Source of the DNA: Flavobacteriaceae bacterium
Lineage (GTDB): Bacteria; Bacteroidota; Bacteroidia; Flavobacteriales; Flavobacteriaceae
Reading direction: 5' to 3'
DNA length: 9,407 bases
NCBI GenBank assembly: GCA_947461915.1
Contig: CANHNG010000041.1
Location: forward strand, 1 to 9,407
Shown: piece by piece, positions 1 to 6,707 of the stretch
Position numbering within the stretch: position 1 is the first letter of the stretch
Layout of the letters: each line of letters starts with the position of its first letter
The notes under the pieces: generated by a model
The model's database searches: none
Told to the model about the DNA's origin: nothing
What the model saw: the letters and a program-made list of their open reading frames with translations, nothing else
Program-made: the position numbers and the translations under genes

Positions 1-1826
1 TCACCAGAAAGATGCAATAATTTGATGGTGTCTATTAACGGTAATCCTGCACCCACATTGGTTTCATACAAATACGTCTTCTGATTTTCTGCCAATACTT
101 TTCGCAAGTCTTTGTAAAATTTATAACTCATGGTATTTGCCACTTTATTGGAAGAAATCAAGTCAAAACTACCTTCTGCCAATGGAATGTAATTTTCCAC
201 AAATGCTGAACTTGCCGTGTTATCAATAGCGATCAAATTTTCCAGATGATTGTCATTGGCATAGGCGATAATATCATCAATCGTATAAGAAAAACCATTA
301 TTTTGAATCTCGTTTTTCCAATTGGGCGTCACACCATTTTTGTTCAAAAGGACATTTTTTGAATTGGCAATCGCAAAAACATTCAGTTTAATGTCTTTTC
401 GTTTTTCGATGGCCGTAGCCGACTCCAATATTTGATTAATTAAAGTGCCCCCAACTAGTCCGTGACCGAAAATGGCAATGTTTATTTTCTTGGAAACCCC
501 AAAGATTTCGCCGTGAATTACATTCAAAGCCTTGTGAAGTTGGGATTTTTTAACCACCAAACTCACGTTTTTCCCCGTTACCGTATTGTTGAAAAGAATT
601 GGCACGACCTTATTTTTAATCAAAGCCGTATAGGGTTTGTGAAAAGTGCTTAAATCCTGCCCAATAATCGAAATCACCGAAACATCATCGGTAATCGAGA
701 TTTTGTTGACGTCTTTAGAATAGAAATCATTTTCGAATTCTTTTTCGAGTTCAATCATCGCTTTTGAAGCTTGGTCTGCGGCAACCACAAGTCCAATCCC
801 ACGCTCCGAGGAACCTTGCGAGATGATGCTCACGCTAATCTCATTGTCGCCCATCACCCTAAAAATACGGGCGTCAACTCCTGTTTTTCCTAACAACCCT
901 CTTCCTTCCAAATTCACCAAGGCTACATTCTCCAAAACCGAAAGCGTTTTAATCCCTTCTTTATTGGATTTCGAAGTGATTAATGTTCCCTGATTTTCGT
1001 GGTTGAACGTGTTTAAAATTCGAAGTGGTATGTTTTTTTCCAACAAAGGAATAATCGTTTTGGCGTGCAGAATAGTTGCTCCGAAATTGGCAATTTCATT
1101 GGCTTCATTAAAAGACAAACGGTCAATTTTCTTGGCATCGGGAACTAATTCGGGATTCGCCGTGTAAATTCCGTCAACGTGGGTATAGTTTTGCAGCTCT
1201 TCGGCATCAAGATAATTGGCAATCAGCGAAGCGGTATAATTGCTGCCATTTCTTCCCAAAGTTGTGGCGTCATTGTTGTTATTTGATCCAATAAAACCCG
1301 TAATAATATTTACCGTATCGCTGTGCAATTTGAAATATTGAACCACATTTTTCTTGGAAACTTGTTCCAATGGTTGGGCATCCCCAAATTTAGAATCCGT
1401 TTTTATCAATTCCCTAGAATCGGTGAAACGAGCGTTTATGCTGTTTTTAATCAGAATGGCGGTCAATAATTTTGCAGAAAGCAATTCTCCTTTAGAAAGA
1501 ATCTGGTCTTTAATTTTATTGCTGTAATCACCAATTAAACTAACTCCCTCAAAAAGTTTGTCCAATGCTTCAAATTCATCCGATAAATCAACGTCGGGAT
1601 AATCCCCTTTTTGTTCCGTTTTGAACGTTTCAAGCAGGGCTTTATAGTTCCCGTTTTTAGCAGCAACCCCTAAAATTTCTTCCAATTCATCCGTGGCATT
1701 TCCGCGCGCCGACACTACGACAGCTATTTTTTCGCCATGGTTGATTTTATTGGCAATAATAGCAACTACCTTGTTTATTCCGTCTCCATTGGACAACGAT
1801 TTTCCACCAAATGTTAATATTTTCAT
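1..1826 (-). CDS. thrA: Bifunctional aspartokinase / homoserine dehydrogenase (3' end cut by window edge)
   Basis: Cytosolic fusion enzyme of the aspartate pathway. Its kinase half phosphorylates L-aspartate and its dehydrogenase half reduces aspartate semialdehyde to homoserine, the branch point for threonine and methionine. Reading from the ATG at 1826 gives an open frame of 608 codons to the edge. It starts MKILTFGGKSL, the aspartokinase N-terminal nucleotide loop. The kinase signature TTLGRNGSNY lies at residues 188-197, followed by HVDGIYTANPE. A regulatory ACT region follows at about 315-440. The dehydrogenase Rossmann loop GHGLVGG is at 454-460, and NVGAGLP at 590-596 matches the conserved homoserine dehydrogenase motif. 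The family is about 815 residues, so roughly 205 C-terminal residues are missing only because the window ends. It starts 20 bases after the metX stop with no terminator between, so it is probably co-transcribed under the upstream SAM-I riboswitch. Feedback by threonine through the ACT domains is a family expectation, not something seen here. Confidence 0.96.
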   Translation of the reverse strand, partial: MKILTFGGKSLSNGDGINKVVAIIANKINHGEKIAVVVSARGNATDELEEILGVAAKNGNYKALLETFKTEQKGDYPDVDLSDEFEALDKLFEGVSLIGDYSNKIKDQILSKGELLSAKLLTAILIKNSINARFTDSRELIKTDSKFGDAQPLEQVSKKNVVQYFKLHSDTVNIITGFIGSNNNNDATTLGRNGSNYTASLIANYLDAEELQNYTHVDGIYTANPELVPDAKKIDRLSFNEANEIANFGATILHAKTIIPLLEKNIPLRILNTFNHENQGTLITSKSNKEGIKTLSVLENVALVNLEGRGLLGKTGVDARIFRVMGDNEISVSIISQGSSERGIGLVVAADQASKAMIELEKEFENDFYSKDVNKISITDDVSVISIIGQDLSTFHKPYTALIKNKVVPILFNNTVTGKNVSLVVKKSQLHKALNVIHGEIFGVSKKINIAIFGHGLVGGTLINQILESATAIEKRKDIKLNVFAIANSKNVLLNKNGVTPNWKNEIQNNGFSYTIDDIIAYANDNHLENLIAIDNTASSAFVENYIPLAEGSFDLISSNKVANTMSYKFYKDLRKVLAENQKTYLYETNVGAGLPLIDTIKLLHLSG

Positions 1827-1846
1827 CTATTTTGTACGTATAACGC

Positions 1847-2815
1847 TTAAAAAATATCCTTAAGCAAATGGTCTAATTGTTCAAATTCTATCAAAAAGGC
1901 ATCGTGTCCATGGATGGATTGAATTTCCTTGTAAAATACCTTTTTATTTTGTCTTTTTAATTCCTTGTATGTTTCCTTGTTTTCAGTTGCTGTAAAAAAC
2001 AAATCCGAATTGATGCCAATAATGTGGATACTTGCCTCCATTTTAGATGCTATTGCTTCGAATGAGCCTCTATTTCTGGTAATGTCTATTGTTTTTAACA
2101 ATTGGTTCATCGTTTTATAGGCCGACAACTGAAAGCGATTTTGTAATTTCTTGCCGTGATGGGCCAGCCAACTTTCTACATTAAAAATAGCCATTTCTTC
2201 GTTAGTCGTTCTTTTGAACTTCTCTTTGAACGATTCTGGTGTTCGGTAACACAGCATGGCGTGAATTCGGGCATCTTCAATGGGCTTCCGAGAATTATTT
2301 AATATTTGTTCTTGTAGATAACAATTCGCAATTAGCCAATCTGTCGCTTTCCAGTCGGAAGCAATTGGAATTAAATTTTTGGTGATTTTAGGTTCTAAGG
2401 TGACCATTTCCCAGGCAATTCCTCCTCCTACGGAACCTCCGATAATAGCGTATAATTGGGGTATTTTTAGCATTTTAATTCCTTCCAGAAAAAGTCTAGC
2501 TATGTCCCTTGCATTAAAATCCTGGTACTTTGTGATGAAGGTCGCGTCGTACCCATTTCCGGGAACGTTGAAGGCTAATATCGTGTATTTATTGGTGTCG
2601 ATGGTTTTGTTTTCGCCTATTAGATTGTTCCACCAACCGTTTGCACCGATAACTTGAGAATTTCCCGTAAGGGCATGATTCACCAGAACAATGGGAGCGG
2701 TATGCAAAGCCGGTCCAAAAACCTGAAAACTTAAGTTTAGGGATGGATAAGTTACGCCACTTTCGGTGGTGAAATTTTGTATGATACTAGTTGTTGGTTT
2801 ATTTTCCAATTTCAA
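1847..2815 (-). CDS. metX: Homoserine O-acetyltransferase (MetX-like alpha/beta hydrolase)
   Basis: Transfers an acetyl group from acetyl-CoA to homoserine, giving O-acetylhomoserine for methionine synthesis. The 322-residue product has the alpha/beta-hydrolase layout of MetX: NHALTGNSQV at 46-55 (compare CHALTGSSH in the family), the nucleophile elbow GGSVGG with Ser128, an Asp271 in GINSDLF, and His304 in HGHDAF, giving a full Ser-Asp-His triad. It is shorter than typical MetX (350-380 residues). The start is unusual: the codon at 2815 is TTG. No ATG lies in frame between the upstream stop (2852-2854) and residue 114, and the leader contains no ATG at all on this strand. A second TTG two codons later is the main alternative. 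It is the first gene after a SAM-I riboswitch and sits directly upstream of thrA, which supports a methionine role. The acyl donor (acetyl versus succinyl) cannot be settled by reading alone. Confidence 0.92.
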   Translation of the reverse strand: MKLENKPTTSIIQNFTTESGVTYPSLNLSFQVFGPALHTAPIVLVNHALTGNSQVIGANGWWNNLIGENKTIDTNKYTILAFNVPGNGYDATFITKYQDFNARDIARLFLEGIKMLKIPQLYAIIGGSVGGGIAWEMVTLEPKITKNLIPIASDWKATDWLIANCYLQEQILNNSRKPIEDARIHAMLCYRTPESFKEKFKRTTNEEMAIFNVESWLAHHGKKLQNRFQLSAYKTMNQLLKTIDITRNRGSFEAIASKMEASIHIIGINSDLFFTATENKETYKELKRQNKKVFYKEIQSIHGHDAFLIEFEQLDHLLKDIF

Positions 2816-2891
2816 ATCTTTTATGATTTTTTTGATTTGTGTCTGGAAATATTAGAAAGAAAAGCTAGAAATAAACTAGAAGAATTCTTGT

Positions 2892-2994
2892 TGTTATCTT
2901 TTCCCATAATCGGGATAGAATGTAGCACCTTTCGATTTTGGCGTAGGTTGCTAAGCTTTCATAGGGTCTATTCCCTCGAGCTTTCTTTATAACA
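2892..2994 (-). promoter_or_regulatory. SAM-I (S-box) riboswitch in the metX-thrA leader
   Basis: Read on the minus strand, this region aligns end to end with the S-box consensus. P1 is TGTTAT (2994-2989) pairing with ATAACA (2897-2892). The 5' core contains GAGGGA, then CCC, TATGAA, AGCTTAGCAACC and, on the 3' side, AAGGTGCTA. P4 is TCCC pairing with GGGA, just before AAGATAAC, which closes P1. The order and spacing match the well-known Bacillus yitJ element. The ligand in this family is S-adenosylmethionine, and binding normally lowers expression. The aptamer ends 76 bases before the TTG start of metX, so it should control metX and thrA together. Whether it acts on transcription or translation is unclear: no strong terminator with a U-run follows it. 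Confidence 0.95.
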
Positions 2995-3022
2995 TTTCAA
3001 TACAGTTGTGAACTTAAAGGCA

Positions 3023-3054
3023 CAAATAAACCACAAATTTTTTAAACAACCAAA
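3023..3054 (-). promoter_or_regulatory. Candidate Bacteroidota-type promoter for metX-thrA
   Basis: On the minus strand, TTTG (3054-3051) is followed after 20 bases by TTTATTTG (3030-3023), close to the Bacteroidota pattern TTTG near -33 and TAnnTTTG near -7. Transcription would begin around 3016, about 20 bases before the SAM-I aptamer, which is a sensible leader geometry. The -7 element has one mismatch to consensus, and the region is rich in TTTG words. Confidence 0.5.
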
Positions 3055-3148
3055 TTTTATACTAATTCTGTTTTTAAATTTTTTCCAAAAAATGAATTTG
3101 AATCCAAAATAGAATTTCAAAAACTTTTCAAAAAAAAAGGGAGTTTAA

Positions 3149-3178
3149 TTTGCAATTCAATTTGGTTTCATACATTTG
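3149..3178 (+). promoter_or_regulatory. Candidate Bacteroidota-type promoter for metK
   Basis: TTTG (3149-3152), an 18-base spacer and TACATTTG (3171-3178) match the Bacteroidota promoter consensus exactly, including the full TAnnTTTG element. The expected start near 3185 lies a few bases before the SAM-II-like aptamer and leaves a leader of about 120 bases ahead of metK. Confidence 0.7.
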
Positions 3179-3192
3179 CAGACGAAATATTA

Positions 3193-3243
3193 GAGGAAAA
3201 ATTTGAACTGATTGCAACCTCGTTAAAAAAATGCTAAAGCAGG
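3193..3243 (+). promoter_or_regulatory. SAM-II-type riboswitch aptamer upstream of metK
   Basis: The leader has the layout of the SAM-II pseudoknot. P1 is GAGG (3193-3196) pairing with CCTC (3218-3221). The P1 loop ends in ATTGCAA directly before the 3' strand, as in the crystallised Sargasso Sea SAM-II RNA. An 11-base A-rich L3 follows (3222-3232), then the invariant GCTAAA (3233-3238). The pseudoknot can form through CTG (3208-3210) with CAG (3240-3242) and GC (3214-3215) with GC (3233-3234), parallel to the CC/GG and GC/GC pairs of the reference RNA. Position before metK, the SAM synthetase gene, fits SAM feedback. P1 is only 4 bp, and SAM-V shares a very similar core, so the exact class name is slightly uncertain. 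Confidence 0.85.
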
Positions 3244-3263
3244 AACCTTCCTTATAGCATTTT
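3228..3263 (+). other. Hairpin that competes with the SAM-II-like pseudoknot
   Basis: AAAATGCTA (3228-3236) pairs perfectly over 9 bp with TAGCATTTT (3255-3263). The 18-base interior contains a further AGGAA / TTCCT pairing (3241-3245 with 3248-3252). The 5' strand includes the first four bases of the GCTAAA element and the inner stem includes part of the CAGG pseudoknot strand, so hairpin and aptamer cannot form together. It is followed by CCCGC rather than a direct U-run, so I do not call it a terminator. It is probably part of the expression platform. Confidence 0.6.
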
Positions 3264-3307
3264 CCCGCAATTATTTTTTCTCGCTTAATTTAAAAACCTA
3301 TATTATT

Positions 3308-4558
3308 ATGGCTTATTTATTTACGTCAGAATCAGTGAGTGAAGGACATCCTGACAAAGTTGCTGATCAAATTTCGGATGCATTAATTGACAATTTCTTG
3401 GCTTTTGATCCAGATTCCAAGGTAGCTTGTGAAACATTGGTTACTACTGGACAGGTAATTCTTGCTGGTGAAGTGAAATCAGAAACGTATTTGGATGTGC
3501 AACAAATTGCACGCGATGTTATCAAAAAAATTGGTTATACAAAAAGTGAGTATATGTTTGAAGCCAATTCTTGTGGTGTTCTTTCAGCTATTCACGAACA
3601 ATCAGGCGATATCAACCAAGGGGTAGAAAGAGCCAATCCAGAAGATCAAGGTGCCGGCGACCAAGGAATGATGTTTGGCTACGCCACCAATGAAACTATT
3701 GATTTTATGCCTTTGGCCTTGGATTTATCCCATAAATTATTACAGGAATTGGCCGTTTTACGTCGTGAAAACAACGAAATCACCTATTTGCGTCCTGATG
3801 CAAAATCGCAAGTGACTTTGGAATATGACGATGACAACAAACCTTCCCGAATTGATGCTATTGTGATCTCTACCCAACACGATGATTTTGACGAGGAAGC
3901 TAAGATGTTGGCCAAAATCAAAAGTGATTTGGTTGGAATTCTAATTCCAAGAATCATGAAAAACAATCCACAATATGCGCACTTGTTTAACGATAAAATT
4001 CAGTACCACATCAACCCAACCGGGAAATTTGTGATTGGTGGGCCGCACGGCGATACTGGACTAACAGGAAGAAAAATTATTGTGGACACTTACGGTGGAA
4101 AAGGCGCTCACGGAGGCGGTGCTTTCTCCGGAAAAGATCCAAGTAAAGTAGATAGAAGTGCCGCTTATGCTACACGTCACATTGCCAAGAACCTTGTTGC
4201 AGCTGGTGTTGCTGACGAGATTTTGGTTCAGGTATCTTACGCGATTGGTGTGGCTAAACCAATGGGGATTTTTGTGGAAACCTATGGTACCTCAAAAGTG
4301 AATTTGACCAACGGTGAAATCGCCAAAAAAGTGGAAGCCATTTTTGACATGCGTCCTTATTTTATCGAGCAACGTTTGAAATTAAGAAATCCAATATACA
4401 GCGAAACTGCGGCTTACGGGCACATGGGTCGTAAATCAGAAACAGTGACCAAAACGTTTAAAGCGCCAGGTGGGATTGAAAAAACGGTGAGTGTGGAATT
4501 GTTCACTTGGGAAAAATTAGATTTTGTAGATCAGGTAAAAGCTGCTTTTGGATTGTAA
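3308..4558 (+). CDS. metK: S-adenosylmethionine synthetase (methionine adenosyltransferase)
   Basis: Makes S-adenosylmethionine from methionine and ATP in the cytosol, releasing phosphate and pyrophosphate. The 416-residue product is family-typical, if a little longer than the roughly 384-residue E. coli enzyme. Signatures are complete: GHPDK at 13-17 near the ATP site, [12 protein letters not shown] at 115-126 (first family signature), and [17 protein letters not shown] at 269-285 (glycine-rich second signature). The N-terminus [17 protein letters not shown] fixes the ATG at 3308. It is a single-gene unit, divergent from metX-thrA, with its own promoter and SAM-II-like leader and a strong terminator after the stop. 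Its product is the expected ligand of both riboswitches in the gap upstream, so MetK activity should damp its own synthesis and that of the homoserine branch. Nothing is missing or broken. Confidence 0.98.
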   Translation: MAYLFTSESVSEGHPDKVADQISDALIDNFLAFDPDSKVACETLVTTGQVILAGEVKSETYLDVQQIARDVIKKIGYTKSEYMFEANSCGVLSAIHEQSGDINQGVERANPEDQGAGDQGMMFGYATNETIDFMPLALDLSHKLLQELAVLRRENNEITYLRPDAKSQVTLEYDDDNKPSRIDAIVISTQHDDFDEEAKMLAKIKSDLVGILIPRIMKNNPQYAHLFNDKIQYHINPTGKFVIGGPHGDTGLTGRKIIVDTYGGKGAHGGGAFSGKDPSKVDRSAAYATRHIAKNLVAAGVADEILVQVSYAIGVAKPMGIFVETYGTSKVNLTNGEIAKKVEAIFDMRPYFIEQRLKLRNPIYSETAAYGHMGRKSETVTKTFKAPGGIEKTVSVELFTWEKLDFVDQVKAAFGL

Positions 4559-4583
4559 AATTTAACTGATAATAGATTAAACT

Positions 4584-4620
4584 AAACCTGACTATTTTTT
4601 TAGTTAGGTTTTTTGTTTTT
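4584..4620 (+). terminator. Intrinsic terminator of metK
   Basis: AAACCTGACTA (4584-4594) pairs with TAGTTAGGTTT (4601-4611) as an 11-bp stem with one G-U pair and a loop of six T. A T-rich tail (TTTTTGTTTTT overlapping the stem end, to 4620) follows. It begins 26 bases after the metK stop codon. Confidence 0.92.
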
Positions 4621-4672
4621 AGGAATATTTATAAACTCGTACCCCTGAAGTCTATTTTTTGTATTTTAGCTT

Positions 4673-4688
4673 TCTTTGAAATCAAAGA
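4673..4688. repeat. Short inverted repeat upstream of the exported-protein gene
   Basis: TCTTTGA (4673-4679), two A, then TCAAAGA (4682-4688) form a perfect 7-bp inverted repeat. AGTCT at 4649-4653 and AGACT at 4686-4690 add a possible outer pairing. It lies between the metK terminator and the next ATG, where the promoter of the following unit is expected. An operator or a 5' hairpin are both possible, and I have no evidence for a specific regulator. Confidence 0.4.
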
Positions 4689-4729
4689 CTCACTCCTTAA
4701 AAATTCGGCAGTATGTTAATTAGAACGGT

Positions 4730-5524
4730 ATGTTAAAAAAAATAATGCTCCTCCTTATTACGCTGCAATTTGTTTCGGCTTTATCACAAGAAAAACCGTT
4801 GAAAGTTGCCCTTATTGCTACCCATAAAATTGAGACAGACTCTCTTATAGGGTACGATAGTTTAGGCAATTTGTACTATATTAAAAATGAGGTGTTGTTC
4901 AAGGAGCAAAAAGAAATGTTATGGTACTATAAAAACAATTCCTTGGGGAAAATCACCCGTGTCGACATACAAAATCCGTTACAGCTAGTGCTTTTTTATG
5001 AAAATTTCAACACGGTTATCCTGCTGGACAATCAATTGAATGAAACCCTGAAAATCAATTTTTCTGAAAATACAATACCGCTGCAGCTTACTGCCACAGG
5101 AATCGCCTCGCAAAACAGGATCTGGATTTATAACAACCTAACCCAGCAAATGGGACTTTTCGACTATTTAAAAAATACTTACCATGCGATAACGCCTTCA
5201 ATAACGGGCAATCTCAAATGGTATGAGTCCAATTTTAATACGTTTCAATGGATTGATGATACGCTAAATTGGTATGCTTGTACTCCCTTTGGAAAAATTA
5301 CCCTCCTAGGGAAAATTCCTGATTTTGATCAAGTTCAAATCACCAAAGACAACGAGATACTCTATTTGAAAGACAAAAAATTACATCTCCTCAATTTTCA
5401 GAAGAATATTCGCTACCCAATTGAAGGGATTGAAAAATCATTTAAAAATTTCTATTACAGAGACCAAATTTTGTCTATTTTTACCAACCAAGAAATTACC
5501 AACTACCAAATTACAATACCATAA
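4730..5524 (+). CDS. Unrecognised exported protein
   Basis: I do not recognise this 264-residue protein. It begins with a clear Sec signal peptide: two Lys at 3-4, a hydrophobic stretch at about 5-16, and a likely cleavage after ALS at residue 19, leaving Gln20 first. No lipobox is present. The mature part has no further membrane segment. It is rich in aromatic residues and short strand-like stretches (for example GYDSLGNLYYIKNE and ITKDNEILYLKDKKLHLLNF), which look like the blades of a beta-propeller, but no catalytic motif stands out. The stop codon overlaps the ATG of the deoxynucleoside kinase by one base (TAATG), which suggests one transcript and coupled translation. A 9-base direct repeat, GTATGTTAA (4711-4719 and 4728-4736), surrounds the start. 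The first copy opens a 7-codon reading frame that ends at 4736, inside the gene. Confidence 0.82.
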   Translation: MLKKIMLLLITLQFVSALSQEKPLKVALIATHKIETDSLIGYDSLGNLYYIKNEVLFKEQKEMLWYYKNNSLGKITRVDIQNPLQLVLFYENFNTVILLDNQLNETLKINFSENTIPLQLTATGIASQNRIWIYNNLTQQMGLFDYLKNTYHAITPSITGNLKWYESNFNTFQWIDDTLNWYACTPFGKITLLGKIPDFDQVQITKDNEILYLKDKKLHLLNFQKNIRYPIEGIEKSFKNFYYRDQILSIFTNQEITNYQITIP

Positions 5525-6138
5525 TGCACATAGCAGTAGCAGGAAACATAGGCGCCGGAAAAACAACATTGACTGAATTATTGGCCAAACATTTCAAATG
5601 GGAACCTCATTATGAAGATGTGGTAGACAACCCCTATCTAGATGATTTCTACCACCAAATGGAGCGTTGGTCTTTTAATTTACAAATATATTTCCTGAAT
5701 AGTCGTTTTCGCCAGGTGTTGCAAATTCGCGAAAGCGGCAAAAAAATCATCCAAGACCGGACCATCTACGAAGATGCCCATATATTTGCTCCCAATTTAC
5801 ACGCTATGGGTTTGATGACCCAACGTGATTTTCAAAACTATTCTTCCTTATTTGATTTAATGGAGTCTAAGGTAGCTGCGCCTGACATGCTCATTTATTT
5901 AAGAAGTTCCATCCCTAATCTAGTGGGACAAATTCACAAACGGGGTCGCGAATATGAAAACACCATTTCCATAGATTACCTCAATCGATTGAACGAACGC
6001 TATGAAGCCTGGATTCAAACCTACACCAAAGGCAAATTACTCATTATAGATGTCGACAACATCAATTTTGTAGACAATCCAGAAGATTTAGGGAATATTA
6101 TCAATCGCATTAACGCAGAATTGAACGGCTTGTTCTAG
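5524..6138 (+). CDS. Deoxynucleoside kinase (dAK/dGK/dCK family)
   Basis: Cytosolic kinase of the deoxynucleoside salvage pathway, transferring the gamma phosphate of ATP to the 5' hydroxyl of a deoxynucleoside. The 204-residue length fits bacterial members. Seen in order: the P-loop GNIGAGKTT at 7-15; Glu31 in HYED, at the position of the catalytic base; the substrate-site stretch FNLQIYFL at 51-58 with Gln54; the DRT form of the DRS motif at 78-80 followed by IYED; and the arginine-rich lid KRGREYE at 139-145. Which base it prefers (adenine, guanine or cytosine) cannot be read with confidence; similarity in style to dAK/dGK enzymes of Mycoplasma and Bacillus is an inference. It is translationally coupled to the exported protein upstream through TAATG, an odd partnership because the two products should work in different compartments. 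Confidence 0.93.
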   Translation: MHIAVAGNIGAGKTTLTELLAKHFKWEPHYEDVVDNPYLDDFYHQMERWSFNLQIYFLNSRFRQVLQIRESGKKIIQDRTIYEDAHIFAPNLHAMGLMTQRDFQNYSSLFDLMESKVAAPDMLIYLRSSIPNLVGQIHKRGREYENTISIDYLNRLNERYEAWIQTYTKGKLLIIDVDNINFVDNPEDLGNIINRINAELNGLF

Positions 6139-6297
6139 AGCTAAAATTTATTTTTTTACTTCCGTTATTTTTTATATATTTATACAACAGCACTTAAGCC
6201 GAATGTAATTTTTTTGCTATTGCTTTTCGCTGTATCCCCCAAATTCTACAATACACAGCTACTCTTGGTTTTACTGATTATTAATCTAAAACTAAAA

Positions 6298-6702
6298 ATG
6301 ATGAGCCTGAAGTATTTTAAAAGCATTTGCGTTTCCCTGTGTTTGTTTGTGCTGCTTTTTTTGCAAAGCTGTACGGAGTACCAAAAAAAATCAATTTCCA
6401 TTCAGGATGCTTCGGCTTCCAAGAAACCTGTTCTACTCATTAGAAAAGACGATACCCGACACACTTTTCAAAAAATTGGACGGCAAGGAAGGAACTATTA
6501 TGGAATGCTCAATGAAAACGGGAAAATCTTAAAGATTCCTATAGAGGAGAGCGACATCAAAACCATTCGCATGCTGGATCAAACCACCTCCTTGTGGGGT
6601 ACCATTGGAATCCTACTAGGTGGCATGACTATTTTGGGCATCATTTCATTTTCTATTTCATTATACGATACCCTTTCCCACCCTGATTTTTTTATTTCTT
6701 AA
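6298..6702 (+). CDS. Small unrecognised lipoprotein with a C-terminal membrane segment
   Basis: I do not recognise this protein. I chose the ATG at 6298 (134 residues); an adjacent ATG at 6301 is equally possible. The frame can be extended to a TTG at 6214, but that would place a second hydrophobic stretch before the signal peptide and is unlikely. The N-terminus is a lipoprotein signal: basic residues, hydrophobic stretch, then the lipobox LQSC with Cys25 as the lipid-bearing residue. A soluble part follows (about 30-103), with charged, strand-like stretches such as KPVLLIRKDD and GKILKIPIEESDIKTI. A single strongly hydrophobic segment at about 103-124 (WGTIGILLGGMTILG onward) then leads to a short tail. 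A protein carrying both a lipid anchor and a transmembrane helix probably stays in the inner membrane. A 159-base A/T-rich gap separates it from the kinase gene, so operon membership is uncertain. Confidence 0.75.
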   Translation: MMSLKYFKSICVSLCLFVLLFLQSCTEYQKKSISIQDASASKKPVLLIRKDDTRHTFQKIGRQGRNYYGMLNENGKILKIPIEESDIKTIRMLDQTTSLWGTIGILLGGMTILGIISFSISLYDTLSHPDFFIS

Positions 6703-6707
6703 AGTCA

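Larger units (their letters stand above)
2816..3307. other. Divergent regulatory region between metX and metK
   Basis: This 492-base stretch contains no convincing gene. From left to right it holds the metX leader (2816-2891), a SAM-I aptamer on the minus strand, a minus-strand promoter candidate, an A/T-rich spacer (about 3055-3148), a plus-strand promoter candidate, a SAM-II-like aptamer with an overlapping hairpin, and an A/T-rich segment up to the metK ATG. In the metX leader, the transcript copy of 2856-2866 is nearly complementary to the 5' edge of the aptamer (about 2978-2988). This could be an alternative pairing for the switch, but that is weak inference. I see no classic terminator between the aptamer and metX. 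Confidence 0.85.

Noticed and set aside
462..653. Plus-strand frame of 63 codons
   Set aside because: It lies wholly opposite the thrA coding frame, which is supported by many conserved motifs; no start context or homology signal of its own.
2379..2992. Two plus-strand frames opposite metX and its leader
   Set aside because: Shadows of metX and of the SAM-I aptamer; the second one runs across the riboswitch and has no recognisable protein features.
3228..3279. Intrinsic terminator in the metK leader
   Set aside because: The stem is good but is followed by CCCGC, and the T-run comes only 11 bases later; I list it as a competing hairpin instead.
3933..3950. Perfect 8-bp inverted repeat TTGGAATT-CT-AATTCCAA inside metK
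   Set aside because: It falls in coding sequence for an ordinary hydrophobic stretch (VGILIP) and has no U-run; likely chance.
6214..6297. N-terminal extension of the lipoprotein from a TTG at 6214
   Set aside because: It would put another hydrophobic stretch before a complete lipoprotein signal peptide; the ATG ATG at 6298-6303 is the better start.
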